From Sclerotiophoma versabilis (lineage: Eukaryota > Ascomycota > Dothideomycetes > Pleosporales > Didymellaceae): a stretch of 64,000 nt of DNA. The notes beneath the pieces were generated by a model. The model was not told the DNA's origin, did not search any database, and saw only the letters and a list, made by a program, of their open reading frames with translations. Of the stretch, positions 31,284 to 43,031 are shown piece after piece (position 1 is the stretch's first letter; each line of letters starts with the position of its first letter). The translations under genes were made by a program, and so were the position numbers. The stretch is taken from assembly GCA_012274445.1 (NCBI GenBank), contig JAAROD010000007.1:310001-374000 (forward strand), written 5' to 3'.

Positions 31284-34200
31284 ATGGCCATGGCCTCTGG
31301 ACTGCGCTCCCACACCGAGCACTGCCGCCCGGGCGACCTGCTGGTCGTCGTGCGTGAGTCTCCCCACCCCTCCAGCCTGCCCTCGAGCCCTCGCGGCGGT
31401 CCTCTCGGCCATGCTGCTGCCCTCCAACCGCCATGCTGACGCCCTTCCGCAGACGAGTTTACCGCCCGCAGCCCCGACGAGCTTAGTCTGAGGCGGGGGG
31501 ACCGCATCGAGCTGATCGAGCGCGACGACGACTTCGGCGATGGCTGGTTCCTGGGCAAGAACACAGAGAGCGGCGAGAATGGCCTATTCCCTGAAGGTAC
31601 GTGAGACAGAGCCATGTCCAGCCCGGAGCGACCGGCTGCGAGCCGCGACGAGGTTGCCGGCAAGCTCATCGTGGCCGTTGCCGTCTCTAACGGATCCCAG
31701 TCTACACGCGACCCGCGCCAGCATCCACCACCACCACCACCACCCTCCCCATCCACTCGCGCACACCCTCGACCATCTCGCAGCAGACCCCCACGCAGCC
31801 GTCCATTGCGCCCGGCACTGCGACCTCGCTGCCATTGAGCGCGCCCAAATCGCCAGCCCTGAGCCAGGGCCCAACAGAGCCCCTGAACGTTGCGAACTCG
31901 ACAACCAGCGCAGAGATTGCGCGCAGGACTTCGCTAAACGCCGCACCGAGGAGCATCAGCATGGCGCTGAACGGCGAGGAGCCCCTGGAGGAAACCCCAA
32001 TCGGGAGCCCCGTCATGCACGAGACACTGAGCGTCATCGACGAGCACATCACCGACATGAGCACTCCCCGCCACAGCGCCGCTGTCGTCCAGCGAGACCT
32101 CAAGGCCAACGCCAACAACGATTCTGGCAGCGAATACAGCAGCCACCACCGCCTGTCATACATCAACGGCCAAGAAACAGAAGACGAGGAGCAGAACTAC
32201 CACACCGAAGACGAGGTCAAGACTTGGTCGCCTGCCCGCGTGGCCGAGTACCTGGAGGACGTGGGCGTGGAGAAGAAGCACTGCGATGTCTTCAAGGACC
32301 AGGACATTGACGGCGAGGCCCTGCTCGGCGTGGACCGCAACTTCATCTTCATGAAAGAGTTTGACTTGGGACCAATGGGGCCTCGTCTGCGCACATGGAT
32401 GAAGATCAATGCGCTCCAGCAGGAGGTCAGGAACGCGAAGGAGGCTGCCAAGGCCCTGACGCCTCTCGACAGCCTTGAAGACTTTGCGCCTGCAGAGGAG
32501 ACTATCACAAGAAACAGAGCTTCGTCATTGGGGGCAGGCATGCTTCCTCGGATACCCACCCTGAGGGAGAGCATGGGCTCACGAGGCAGCTCCAGCCGCC
32601 ACAACATTCCCCGTGCAATGTCTTCCGCAGGACGCTCCACCAGTTCAACCATCGAGCCAACATCTCCATTGATCCAGACCATTCCAGCTTCTCCGCCTCT
32701 CGCCAGCCGGCCCTCTGCTGCCTCCGTCCGCAGTCTCAACCACAACAGACGGCATTCTTCGATTGATTACAACGTGAACACGCCGGTACCTGGCAGTGTT
32801 AAGCCCGCGTCGACAGCCCCTGTAGCGTCTGCGCACAGAAAGGCCCCATCATTCGACCGCAATTGGACTATGGGCTCGCCACAGAAACCTTCACACGATT
32901 TGTACCGCCCTGCTTCTTCGAATCATATGCACGCCTTGAGCACCAACGGAACCGCCTTCGACTCCAGGGAAGCTGGTCTGAACGCTGCAAACGACCTGGA
33001 CAGGGGCTATTTCTCAGGCGGCGAGGTCGACAACCGCAAAAACCGCAACGTCCTCCGTAAAAGAGACAGCGACAATCCTACTCGCAATCCTAGCGTCAGC
33101 ACATCGTACAGCCGCAGGCACAGCAGGATTGGCAGTGCGGACTCGGCTATGAGACAGGGTGCTGTGTCTCCTGCAGCCAAGCAGTATTACGGAGGTAGCA
33201 TCAAGAGCGACCGCTCAAGTGCATTCGATTTTGTTCGTCCACTGAAACCAACGAACGAGACTCCTCCCACTGTTACCAAGCTCAGCTATGACACGCCTAG
33301 CATTGACGCTATCGCGAATTCACCGGCTCTGCCTGGAAGCGAGACCTCATCAACTGGCCGTGCATCGCCTTCGCCAGCAGCAACAACGCAATCAAACTCG
33401 TTCTTCAGTAAGAAGTCGCGCACTGCTGGTCTCAGAGCGATATCCGATGCCATTACTGGTGGAGAAAGAGCCAATGCAAGCACAGTGGATGTCGCTCATT
33501 CGTCGAACAAAGATTCGCCAATGCAGTCACCCACAAGGACTGGATCCAGCACACCTTCTGGTACATCCGTGTCGAAGAGCTTTGAGCTCGACAAGGGGGA
33601 CAGGCGAAACACCAATAGCTCCACTGCCACCAAAGAAGTGGCCAAGAAGAAGGCGGCCAAGCACGGCACTAGTGCCTATCTGAAGGGCCGTCAGCAGATT
33701 ACACCACAAGAGGCCATGAAGAACTGCGACTACAGCGGCTGGATGAAGAAGAAGTCTTCTAGCTTGATGACAACATGGAAGACTCGCCTGTTCGTACTGC
33801 GCGGTCGACGCTTGGCCTACTACTACAGCGAGAACGACACGGAAGAGAAGGGACTCATCGACATTTCGTCTCACCGTGTTCTCCCCGCCAACAACGAAAG
33901 AATGACCGGGCTACATGCATCCATCACTCGCGCTGCATCTTCGCCGTCCTCGCCCCATAACGCTACCATTCAGACTGCTGCATCAGTAGACAGCGCCAAT
34001 GCTGCAAACACTATCGAAGAAAACATGGACGGCATGTTCATCTTCAAGCTGGTACCTCCACGTGCTGGCTTGCAGAAGGGCGTACAGTTTACCAAACCCA
34101 TTGTGCATTATTTCGCTGTCGACAGTCTCGCAGTAGGCCGACTTTGGATGGCAGCGCTCATGAAGGCTACGATCGATCGTGATGAGGGTCTCCCTTTTAC

Positions 34201-34507
34201 TACGACATATCAGCAAAAAACCATATCGCTAGAAAAGGCACGTGCTATGCGCCAGCGTCCGCCGAATCTAATGGACAACGACGACGTTGAGACAGCATCT
34301 AGCAAGAGGAGCGAGCTCGGCAAAGAGAGCTTGCAAGAGAGCACCATTCACGAAGAAGATGAGAAGCAAGGCCTTGCCATCTCTGGTCTTGACGATGCAC
34401 AGGTGTTGCTCAACTACGCTGAGAACGGCTCACATCATACGGGCTCTGTCCACGGGTCAGAGCTTGAGCAGCAGCAGGACAAGCCCCTTCCGCCCATCGT
34501 CTCATAG
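31284..34507 (+). CDS. BOI1/BOI2-type polarity protein (SH3-SAM-PH)
   Basis: Model join(31284..31353,31453..31596,31701..34507), 1006 aa. Introns of 99 and 104 bp are both in phase 1. The three exons together form an SH3 domain (LLVVVHEFTARSPDELSL, GDRIELIERDDDFGDGWFLG, NGLFPEVYT), which only exists after splicing. A SAM domain follows (WSPARVAEYLEDVGVEKKHC, FDLGPMGPRLRTWMKI). A long Ser-rich linker leads to a PH domain near residue 670 (YSGWMKKKSSSLMTTWKTRL, FVLRGRRLAYYYSEND) with a Ser-rich insert. This order matches yeast Boi1/Boi2 and S. pombe Pob1, plasma-membrane scaffolds linking Cdc42 and Bem1 to formin and exocytosis at sites of polar growth. Identification is firm; the role in hyphal tips is inferred. 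Confidence 0.92.
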
Positions 34508-35030
34508 ACACACTCTTCATATATCCTTACTTTATTTCACCCCATACCCCGTTTCGCTTCGGCCTGCTTTAAGTATATGCTCTTTAATACGCTCGTTGAG
34601 CATTCACCCCCAGTTGAGCGCGAGATGATTCTCTTAGCAGTTGGATATGAAGAGAAACGAACACATAAGCTTTGGAAATACCATTGCGGACAGAAATGGA
34701 AGGTTGACTATTTCCTTGCCATTTTTGACCATCACGACCAATCGATGAAGTTGAAAAGCTCATACCAGACGCAGCCTTTTCCTATCTAATGAGATAAGTA
34801 GCAAGCAAGCGAGATGAAAGTGTAATTGTACGGAGGCAATCTGGATCCACATTCCATCTATGTTCCTATTTGCATTCTCATGTTCTCCAACGCGCATTGC
34901 TTGACGCGACTGGCCCCCTTGATCCCTTGCGTTCACACTGACAAGCCGGAACGTGCAAACATCCCAGCACACCTCAACTTCTGTGTGCACACAGTATTCT
35001 TACATCTGAGAAACAGCGTAAACGCGCCGT
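34508..35030. other. Intergenic, 3' of the BOI-type gene
   Basis: Contains the BOI-type 3' UTR and the upstream region of the next gene. Small frames at 34577-34789 and 34826-35245 show no protein-like pattern. Confidence 0.45.
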
Positions 35031-36074
35031 ATGTCCCCGTACCAAACCATCGACCTAGGCACACCCTACCACGACCCAACGTCGCCCCTCTACCACCACT
35101 CTCTCCGCTCATCCCGCACGACCAACATCAACGCCAACCCTCCCAGAGCCACAGCCATGACCTACGCATCCCAGCTCTCCCCCTTGTCCAACGACTACTT
35201 CTCGCACAAACCGCGCTCCTTCCTCTCCAAACACGCCGACTTTGATGAGAAGCTCGCAGCCTCGTCGAACCCCAACAACGCCCCCTCGACACCGGACCGC
35301 GGCCGCAAACCTTCCAGGCTACTCGGCTACAACCAACCCATCCTCCAGCTTTCCAGTGACCGGCCCCGTGTGCCCCTGAGTCGCACTCTCATCCGCCTGC
35401 TCGTCTTGTGCACGATCGTGGGCCTTGCGACGCTGGGCTGGCGCTGCGAAAGTGTCGGATGCAAAGGCCGCGGCGGAGGCGCCCTGGTGGCTGATTACGT
35501 GGGCGGTGGAAGTGTGGTTGCAGGCTGGGGCACGGCGGAGGGTATGAACCTAAGTGCGATCTGGGACAAGCCGAGTTGGGGCGGGGAGAGGCAGGGTGGC
35601 AGCGTTCAGGACGGAGGGGATAGTGCGCGAGATGTGGTTCAGGACGAGGAGGGCGAGTTCGTTGGACGTGCGGGTAGCAATGAGGATGAGGATGGGGATG
35701 GGGATGTGCACGGGGAAGAGGGAGATGATGCACCGCAGGGTATTGTCGGCGATGCTGTGCAGGCAGATGGGGAGGAGCAGCAGGAGGTGGTGCAAAAGGA
35801 CGATGCGCATGTTGCCCATGACCAGTCGGATGAGTCGTATGAAGCCTACGCGTCTCCAGCACAGGTCGAAGTCATCGCTATCGCTGGCCCTGTTGGAGAA
35901 ATGACAGGCCCCGATGATGTTGTTGTGGAGGCTATCGCTGCCAATGCCGTCGCTGTGCCTGCTATTACGCAGCAAGACGCCGAGTCGGATGTGCCATCTT
36001 CATCACAGGAAAGTGACAGTGGAGTCGCAACCAAGGCGTCATGGCTAGGGTCCATGGATCTAGGATTGTTCTGA
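35031..36074 (+). CDS. Single-pass membrane protein of unknown function
   Basis: Intact 347-aa frame beginning MSPYQTIDLGTPYHDPTSP. About 115 N-terminal residues are Ser/Pro/Asn-rich and basic. One hydrophobic helix follows (TLIRLLVLCTIVGLATLGW, about 118-137). Then comes a short Cys/Gly segment and a long acidic region with NEDEDGDGDVHGEEGDD and many Glu/Asp. No signal peptide precedes the helix, so a type II orientation with the acidic part outside or in the lumen is likely. I do not recognise a family; proteins of this shape are common and fast evolving in fungi. The intact frame and even composition support a real gene. Confidence 0.6.
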   Translation: MSPYQTIDLGTPYHDPTSPLYHHSLRSSRTTNINANPPRATAMTYASQLSPLSNDYFSHKPRSFLSKHADFDEKLAASSNPNNAPSTPDRGRKPSRLLGYNQPILQLSSDRPRVPLSRTLIRLLVLCTIVGLATLGWRCESVGCKGRGGGALVADYVGGGSVVAGWGTAEGMNLSAIWDKPSWGGERQGGSVQDGGDSARDVVQDEEGEFVGRAGSNEDEDGDGDVHGEEGDDAPQGIVGDAVQADGEEQQEVVQKDDAHVAHDQSDESYEAYASPAQVEVIAIAGPVGEMTGPDDVVVEAIAANAVAVPAITQQDAESDVPSSSQESDSGVATKASWLGSMDLGLF

Positions 36075-36593
36075 GCCTCAAGACAGTGGTCGTGTGTGGA
36101 GAAAGGACTGCCCAGGCCTACATCAGGTAACCACATTGGGCAGCACCAACGGTCGGCAGCACGTCAGCAGTACCCCAGTTTCACCATATCGATCTATCTC
36201 GATTCACCAACTTCGGAACGGGCTAAACCGTGGTCGTCCATGTGGTGGACGGATCGGGATGCATGGGGCATGGTTTAATATTGGGGCTTGGGGGTCTAGA
36301 ACACAGTAGAAAGCCGGGGTCGAAGGGTATTTCGACCTCACCTCTTGGACTTGCTGCAATATTCTTACACTCAAATGCGAACAGGTGAATTCTTTGCAAA
36401 TGTTTTTGTGGATTGTTTTCTGTTGTTGAGGTCCTACGGGCTGCCGTGGCCTGGTATTATAGTATGAAAGCACTGGGTCCTTTGGTTGCCCAAGCGAGTG
36501 TAATATGGGTGGGTATCATCATGTTCCTTTCCTTCCCTCTTCAAGACCTGAACGCCAATATGTTCTTCCTCTTTCTTCCTGACATCCTTCTCT
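36075..36593. other. Convergent intergenic region
   Basis: 3' ends of two convergent genes. A hydrophobic frame at 36413-36637 overlaps the downstream gene's end in antisense and is not supported. Confidence 0.45.
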
Positions 36594-38018
36594 CTATCTC
36601 CTCTGTCGTCGCATTGTTGGTTGCGCCTTCGCCTTAGCGTTCACACCTTCGTTCGCGGGCGTAAACCAATCCCTTATTCCACACCTGTCATCTAACGACC
36701 TGAAAAGATCATCAACTCTATCTGTCATCCATCCGCTCTTCACCTTCTCCTTGGGCTTCGCATAGCCAAGGCGGAAAGAGTTAGATAGGGAGCAGCTCCC
36801 CGAGTCGAAGGAGAACTGAATGCATTTCGTCTGGCTTTCACAAAGCGCCCGACAATGCGCAAATGACTTCCACGCCTCTCGCTCCTCTTTCTTCGGTGAT
36901 GAGGCGTGGTCGTGTGCGTTGTACTCTGCATCAACCGACACGTTGTCCCAATACGCCACCGATGCGCCGATCTTGGGGCGAACGTGTGACATGAAGACGT
37001 CGCGGTGTCGCAGTACTATCTTGTGCTGCTTGTACCACTCCTGTTCAAAGCGCCAAAGCTCGTCTATCTCCGTCGGCGATACATGATGGTAGGTAATGGT
37101 GGGGTAGCACCAAAGGTCGCGGTCGATCTTCATGATAGCTGGGTCCACGGTTGCCGGTGAGTCACTCTGGAAGTGCGGGAAGGCGCGATGCAGAGGGACC
37201 TTGACATCCTCAAGTACCTTGCCCAATGCGCAGTCACCGACCCAGTGTGACTTGGTAAATTCTTCGTAATGGTATAGGTTGTTGGAACGTTGCTCTGCCA
37301 CCTTACGCATGGCAGGGTTAGACAAAACGAAGCCTGCACCGCCATAGCCGAACTCTACATCCTTGATGTAGAGGTGCTTGCCGATGTAGTACGGCTTGCT
37401 ATCGTCGAACCCACTAAGGTACTCCAGCAAGTTGTTCCATCCTAGGAAGGTGTCCGCCTCGATGAAGACAAACCACTTGGCGTCTGGCTTCTTCGCATAC
37501 GCTTGGTCGATCATGGGAAGAAACTTCCACTTGTCCAACCTCCATCCGGCATTTTCTGTTTGAAGGTAGTCGCCCTTGTACGAGCCTGACTGCGCAGTAA
37601 AGACCTGTTGGTTTTGCAAGCCTCGTTTGCCGTGCTTGTGCAGCTGGTGGTATAGTTTGAAGTCCTCATGCTCTTGCCGTGTCTGATCGCTGACACCTCC
37701 CAGAACATCATGAACCTCTTGTCCCTCGATCGTCTCGTCCAGATCAGAGAAGATGACGAAGTGGGGCACACACCGGAGGGTTGTCCTAAAGTGCACGGGC
37801 AACTTTTCGCGAGATTCGGTGGCGCCAGTGCGGAGAACGACTAAGACATCGTCGGCGAGCTCGGATTGTGGACAGAAAATTTCTTCTCGCTCGAGTGCGG
37901 CAGAGTTCGAGTATCGGTAAGAGAAGGAAGGCGCTCCAGATTTAGTGAAGAGGCTGATTACGGTAATGGAGAAAACGGCATAGAGCACTAGCCGGCAGAG
38001 GAAGGTGCGGCCCGCCAT
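36594..38018 (-). CDS. GT31-like type II Golgi glycosyltransferase
   Basis: The start at 38018 gives MAGRTFLCRLVLYAVFSITVIS, a classical short cytoplasmic tail plus signal anchor, and a 474-aa product. The same frame continues upstream to an ATG at 38231 (545 aa), but that extension lies before the anchor and is basic, so it was not chosen. Catalytic-domain features are DDVLVVLRTGATESREKLP, HFVIFSDLDETI, KWFVFIEADTFLGWNNL (the DxD position appears as EAD), FGYGGAGFVLS and HWVGDCALG. A Cys-containing C-terminal unit (CRALCESQTKCIQFSFDSGS) resembles a PAN/apple module. The protein is a DUF604/GT31-like secretory-pathway enzyme, substrate unknown. Confidence 0.82.
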   Translation of the reverse strand: MAGRTFLCRLVLYAVFSITVISLFTKSGAPSFSYRYSNSAALEREEIFCPQSELADDVLVVLRTGATESREKLPVHFRTTLRCVPHFVIFSDLDETIEGQEVHDVLGGVSDQTRQEHEDFKLYHQLHKHGKRGLQNQQVFTAQSGSYKGDYLQTENAGWRLDKWKFLPMIDQAYAKKPDAKWFVFIEADTFLGWNNLLEYLSGFDDSKPYYIGKHLYIKDVEFGYGGAGFVLSNPAMRKVAEQRSNNLYHYEEFTKSHWVGDCALGKVLEDVKVPLHRAFPHFQSDSPATVDPAIMKIDRDLWCYPTITYHHVSPTEIDELWRFEQEWYKQHKIVLRHRDVFMSHVRPKIGASVAYWDNVSVDAEYNAHDHASSPKKEEREAWKSFAHCRALCESQTKCIQFSFDSGSCSLSNSFRLGYAKPKEKVKSGWMTDRVDDLFRSLDDRCGIRDWFTPANEGVNAKAKAQPTMRRQRR

Positions 38019-38231
38019 GATCAATGTTTGAAAGAGATATCGATACAACGGCACCAGGCCTTTGGTCGACAAGAAACAAAAGAACCTGTGGAAGGAGTGA
38101 CGGAGGCGGCACGGTGTACTTGTGCGCCTAGAGACCAAAAGACTGTTAGGGAGTGGAGGTGCGGCGGCCCATGGAAGGCGACGCCGTTTGCTTCGCGTGC
38201 AGAAGAGCGGGGATAGGCCGCAGTAGTTCAC

Positions 38232-39437
38232 CGAGCGGTCGTATAATCACGAGTGATTGAGGAATGAAAGGAGAGGAAGAGCGCGGTTTTACACTGCGAA
38301 GGAACGAAGCCGGTGATCATCATTCTTTAGGTCAGACGGGTTCCGAGAGGGACCGCGGCGATCAATGCCTCGACACAGCCTGACGGACGAGCGGCGTCCT
38401 GTCACAAGTAACCCGGAGTAGTTGCTGATAGGGTGAGCATCACACAGGCACGCCTCTCACTAACGTGAGTACCGCGAGTTTCAACGTAAGTGGACACACT
38501 GATGCTATGATAGCTGAGCACCATGGATGCCGATGCCGTTGGTGTTTTGCCCTAACGGTGAGTTCATGCGCCGAAGCATTTTGAACCAACCTCTTGGAGC
38601 AGCCGAACTTGGCGCCTCGACGTCATATGACCATGCTAACGTTTCATGTATCCCATCTTGGCCTAGCCTGACTTGTGGGGACACGACACGATCCTCTCTC
38701 AACACCACGCGCATTCCGAATGAGCTGTGCTCCCCTGCACGGCGATGCCCTTTTACGAGAGGATCGCCTCTGGCAATTTTAGTACTAGTCAGCTCGCTGG
38801 CCCACAGTGCTGACGGGCGGAGCACCCTGTACAACGGTTGCGTACCCCGAACAGACACAACTTTGTGGCATCTCTCGGCCTGAGGCAAATCGACCTTGAG
38901 ATGGTTTCGTGTTGGTTGGCAAACATCTCGGCAGCCCTGCAATAGCTGTCAATTCGTTCCCAATTGATGACCAGACGTCGCATGTACAACGGTCATTTGT
39001 AGTCGCCAACGCCGAGATTCGTTGTCATCCTTACGACTCACCAACAGTACGCTTTACGATCATGATCACCCCGTAGAAACCGCGCAGTTGTGGGAAGTGC
39101 CTCTTTAGTAAGCAGGAAAAGAGCCGACTCTGATTCACGCAAGCCACACAGGGCCATCCTCGCCTCTCCAGTGCTTTTCCCCGGCCGCATACACCCCGAC
39201 AAAGCCACCGGGCAACTCCAGGAAAGGACGATCTCAATCTCTTCCTACCCAAACGGTCAAGTCGTTGCCGGAATAAGAGAAGAAGGAAAGTCCGTCACAG
39301 AATGCACAGATTCGGGAAACCTGCAGCATTGACATCAATGCCTTGGGGTCGTTCGTTACCCCGTATGCAGCTTTATTCTGAGATGTCTAAATCGCGCATT
39401 GGATCTCATCCCCGCGACGCAGGGCTCAATCTTGCAC
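38232..39437. other. 1.2-kb intergenic region, no supported gene
   Basis: Promoter side of the glycosyltransferase and 3' side of the MFS gene. Frames at 38505-38942 and 39031-39332 on both strands are mutually overlapping and lack any family signature. Confidence 0.45.
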
Positions 39438-41038
39438 TCAACCCTTCTTAGCAAGCTCTGCATTTCTTCGATCCTTTCTCACGACAAGTAGCCAGCTTGC
39501 AAAGATTGAACAAATGCCAACTACCAGAACCGAAAGGTTGATGGCATACGATGTACGATATCTTGGGCCGAAGACTGTGCTAAAGACGTGTGGTCCCACA
39601 ATGCCGCTGTGTAAAATGTCAGCACACGTACGCCGAGTAAGACGCCTTTCACTTGCCTGAACTGGGCGCAAGCATTCGTCAGACCGATGCCGATACCCGA
39701 TGCTACTGTACCCTCGAGCGCCCTAATACGCTCAGGCCAGATCACTGGATACGCACACCCGGCGCAGGCTACGGCGATGATAAGGCATAAGTAGCGAACG
39801 ACTGGATTGTCGACCGCAAGAAGGATGATGTAGCAGACTATCGTTGTCGACTCAACTGACGTTGTTAGCCTCATTCTCGGGCAGGTGAATTGTTTGCTCA
39901 CTTCCAACAGCGGTGACCCAGGGTCTGATCCACTTCCTTTGGAGCATAAAGCCCAAGGCATTCAACAGCAGGAAGGCCGAAACGTAAGGCGGCTACGAAC
40001 GTCAGTATCTCCGTTGTTGGCTCTACGCTCAGCACTCACAATATTCATCAACTGTGAGTATGCTGTGGTGGTGAAGCCAAGCTGATATATGACCGTCGGC
40101 AGTGCGAACCCGACGCCGAAACCTCCAATACCGTGGCAGATCCAGTACAGGGTGAATGTGTATAAAGTCGGGTCTTTCGCCATGACCTTCAATGATGCCC
40201 AATCCCAATGCCTCTCACCCTTTGGTGCATTGTTGGCGAGCCTATCCTTTAAGTACAATTTCTCCTTTTCGGTCAGGAATTTCGCTGTCTCTGGGTAGTC
40301 AGGTAACCAGAAGGCGACAAAAGCAAGCATGATTGCCGGCAAGCCTTCTAAAAGGAAGAGCCACCGCCAACCCGAAAGACCTCCAACCTGGTCCATGTGG
40401 GATATTGCATATGCCAAGAGACCAGAGAGGGCGCTCGACACTTGGCCTACGGAATAAAAGAAGGCGATTCGTTGCGGCATCTCGGTTGGCTTGTACCAGA
40501 AAGCGTAATGATACAGCACGCTGGGAAAGAAGCCTGCCTCCGCCATGCCAATAGCAAAGCGTACGCACATCATGCCTGAGAAGTTCATCGCCGCCGCTGA
40601 ACAGCAAGCCGAAACACCCCAAGCCATAATAAGGATGAACATCCATCTTGAAGGCTTGAAAAGCTTTAGCAGGATCGTATTGGTAGGTTCGAAGATCAGG
40701 TAACTGTACGAGAAGATAGACAAGGTCCACGCCCACTGCGAAGGTGTGAAGCCCAGCTGCTTCTTGATGCCTGTTCCAGCCTCGAGGTTGATGATGGCGG
40801 CGTTTGAGTAATTGGCGCTGTCAATGACCCGAAAGATATAGACGAGTGAGTAGAAACCGACAAGCCAGAAGTCGATCTTGCGCATGAGCTTCTTCTTGAA
40901 CTCAGGGCTAACGCTAAGAGACTCTGTAGCCGGATTGGAGGATTTCAGCGAAACTGCCGTTAATTCATTGTCGAAGACTGGCTGTGCTTCTTTAGCAACA
41001 TAGATCAGCTTGTCGATGGGGTCCTTCGTGGCTGCCAT
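39438..41038 (-). CDS. MFS transporter, Dal5/ACS (anion:cation symporter) type
   Basis: Model complement(join(39438..39606,39657..39855,39902..39992,40040..41038)), 485 aa, typical length for the family. Introns are 47, 46 and 50 bp; the third uses a GC donor (GCAAGT...CAG), required to restore ACAQFSGIVGPHVFS, the conserved TM11 block. The N-terminal half has KKLMRKIDFWLVGFYSLVYI, SANYSNAAIINLEAG, the EPTNTILLKL loop, and FAIGMAEAGFFPSVLYH, as in allantoate/nicotinate/pantothenate-type permeases. About 12 helices are present after splicing. The substrate is likely a small organic anion or vitamin-like compound. The gene is divergent from a 2OG oxygenase with 707 bp between the starts, so the two may be co-regulated. 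Confidence 0.9.
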
Positions 41039-41745
41039 GTCGGTTTCTCAGTCCGAGGTCGCAGCCTGACAAGGTTGACAGTAAAGGAGGAGTAGATACT
41101 AGAGAAGACTGAATACTGACAGAAGATCTTTGAATATCAACCAAGCAGCATGATGCAGCAAATGTATTCTTCGAGTGAAGCGGCGTTCATCAGACACCGT
41201 CACCACCGATGCCGGCGTCTTCTTTGCCTGCATCCATCCATCACGACATGATACTCAGAATGACGATATGTTGCCTTCTCCAATACCAAGGGATAGCGAA
41301 TGCATGCATCCGTAAGCCTAGACAAGCATCGACTATAGTTTGCCTGAGCTATTTTCGGTCCGGCTACTCAACTTCAACTGAGTCTCCACAATACCACAAA
41401 CGTCTTACTAGCATCCAAGCACGTTCTTGGACGCCTCACGCGATGGGGAGCATTCTGGAGTAACGATAACGACGCATAATGTTTTGCGACGTTATTGCCG
41501 ATAATCTCAGGATCAGCACGTCGTTGCGGGAGGAAAGCACGCAATTGTGAGGAGAAACAACAACTCGGAACAAGCACGTCCAATCAGAATATGGACCCCG
41601 CGCAAGCAACATCAAGCTTGAAAGCTTGATAAAGACGTTGAACGATACGGTCAGAAGAGTGTTTAGAGTCAACCTGAGTCGAGTTCGATTGATCAGGCAC
41701 CATTAACTTTCCCAATTCGACAACCTGACTTCTAAGACTACCACC
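41039..41745. promoter_or_regulatory. Divergent promoter of the MFS and 2OG-oxygenase genes
   Basis: A 707-bp region flanked by two start codons facing outward. No coding potential beyond short random frames. Candidate shared control region. Confidence 0.45.
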
Positions 41746-43031
41746 ATGGCCCCGTCCGCAGTATCACCACCACCCGAGACTACCAACAAGCCCCTCATCA
41801 AGCCATGGATCAGACCTAATGAGACCAAGGAAGACCTTGACTGGGCGCCCTTGACTAGTATTGACCTGTCTCGCTTCGACGAACCAGGCGGCAAGCAAGA
41901 GCTAGCAAAGCAACTCTACGATGCGATCACAAGAGTAGGATTTTGGGTTGTTACCGGCACTGGTATTGACGACGAACGAGTTCTGCGCCAGTTCAGCATC
42001 GGAAACACGTTTTTCAAAGAGCCGCTTGAAGAGAAGAGGAGGTTTCCATGCAACTTTGCGGAAGGAGAGTACTTTGGGTATCGGGAGAATGAGCGATGGA
42101 TTGGAGATACTGGGGTCAAAGAGAACATTGAAATGGTACGAAGATTTGACACGAGTGTCGACTGAAGGGAAACTATGCTGATCAATCACAGCTCAACATC
42201 CACAAAGATATCCCTGCTTGGAAAGGCGTAGGCAGACACCACGTTGTCGAAGAGCATTGGGAGGAGATTCGCGAGTTTCACCGCGATGTGTGGGAAGTGG
42301 CACGGAAACTCTTCATCCTGATCGCAATCATCCTGGAGTTACCTGAGAACTATCTTGCTGATGCACACGCATATGACCAAGTATCGGATGATCACCTGAG
42401 GTAAGAATTGACCTTTCCCCAACATAAAAGCCACAACTTACAGTACATGAGATACATGATCTACAACGTACGCACGCAAGAAGAGTGGGACAAGGCACAA
42501 GCATATTCGAAAGGTGGGCACACGGACTTTGGCAGCTTGACGCTGCTATTCAGTCAGCATGTTGCGGGTTTGCAAATCAAAACGCCCGAGGGTGAATGGA
42601 AATACGTCAAGCCAGTAACGGGAGGAATCACGTGCAACGCTGCAGATACCTTGACCTTCCTGACCAACGGTGTGTTTGCCTCCCCTTTCAGAGAACTTGT
42701 AGCTATGCTGAACGCGATGATAGGTTTCATCAAGTCGACAATTCATCGCGTAGTCACGCCACCCAAAGACCAAATCAATATTCCACGGCTGGGGCTGCTG
42801 TACTTTAGCCGACCTGGTGATCATACGCCAATGCGGACTGTGCCATCTCCCTTGCTGGATCGTTTGGGTTTGGTAAAAGAGCAGGACAAGGACTTGACCA
42901 CACCGGTGCCATCAGGAACTGAGTACGTGAGAGCTAGGGTCAAGGATGTGCACCACAAGAAAGTACTGGACAAGAGGGAGGGAACGAGTTTCCAGTACAA
43001 GGGATTGGAGGTTAAGAACCATTATGAGTAG
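41746..43031 (+). CDS. 2-oxoglutarate/Fe(II)-dependent oxygenase
   Basis: Model join(41746..42135,42192..42400,42452..42669,42724..43031), 374 aa. Three introns (56, 51, 54 bp). The second acceptor was placed after tacatgag because it yields DDHLRYMIYN, the expected sequence; the nearer cag would bring a stop. The third intron is a multiple of three without a stop; removing it restores LTNGFIKSTIHRVV. Family features: N-terminal DIOX_N block (ELAKQLYDAITRVGFWVVTG); HTDFGSLTLLF gives the His and Asp iron ligands; STIHRVV gives the distal His; RLGLLYFSRPG gives the 2-oxoglutarate-binding Arg. These soluble enzymes hydroxylate or desaturate small metabolites; the substrate is unknown. It is paired divergently with the MFS transporter. 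Confidence 0.9.

Noticed and set aside
36413..36637. Hydrophobic 74-codon frame
   Set aside because: Lies in the convergent 3' region and partly antisense to the GT31-like gene; composition-driven.
38505..39332. Overlapping frames on both strands in the 1.2-kb gap
   Set aside because: They conflict with each other, lack introns that improve them and match no recognisable family.
42401..42443. Nearer acceptor (ttacag) for intron 2 of the 2OG oxygenase
   Set aside because: It brings a TGA in frame; the acceptor after tacatgag gives the conserved HLRYMIYN sequence.
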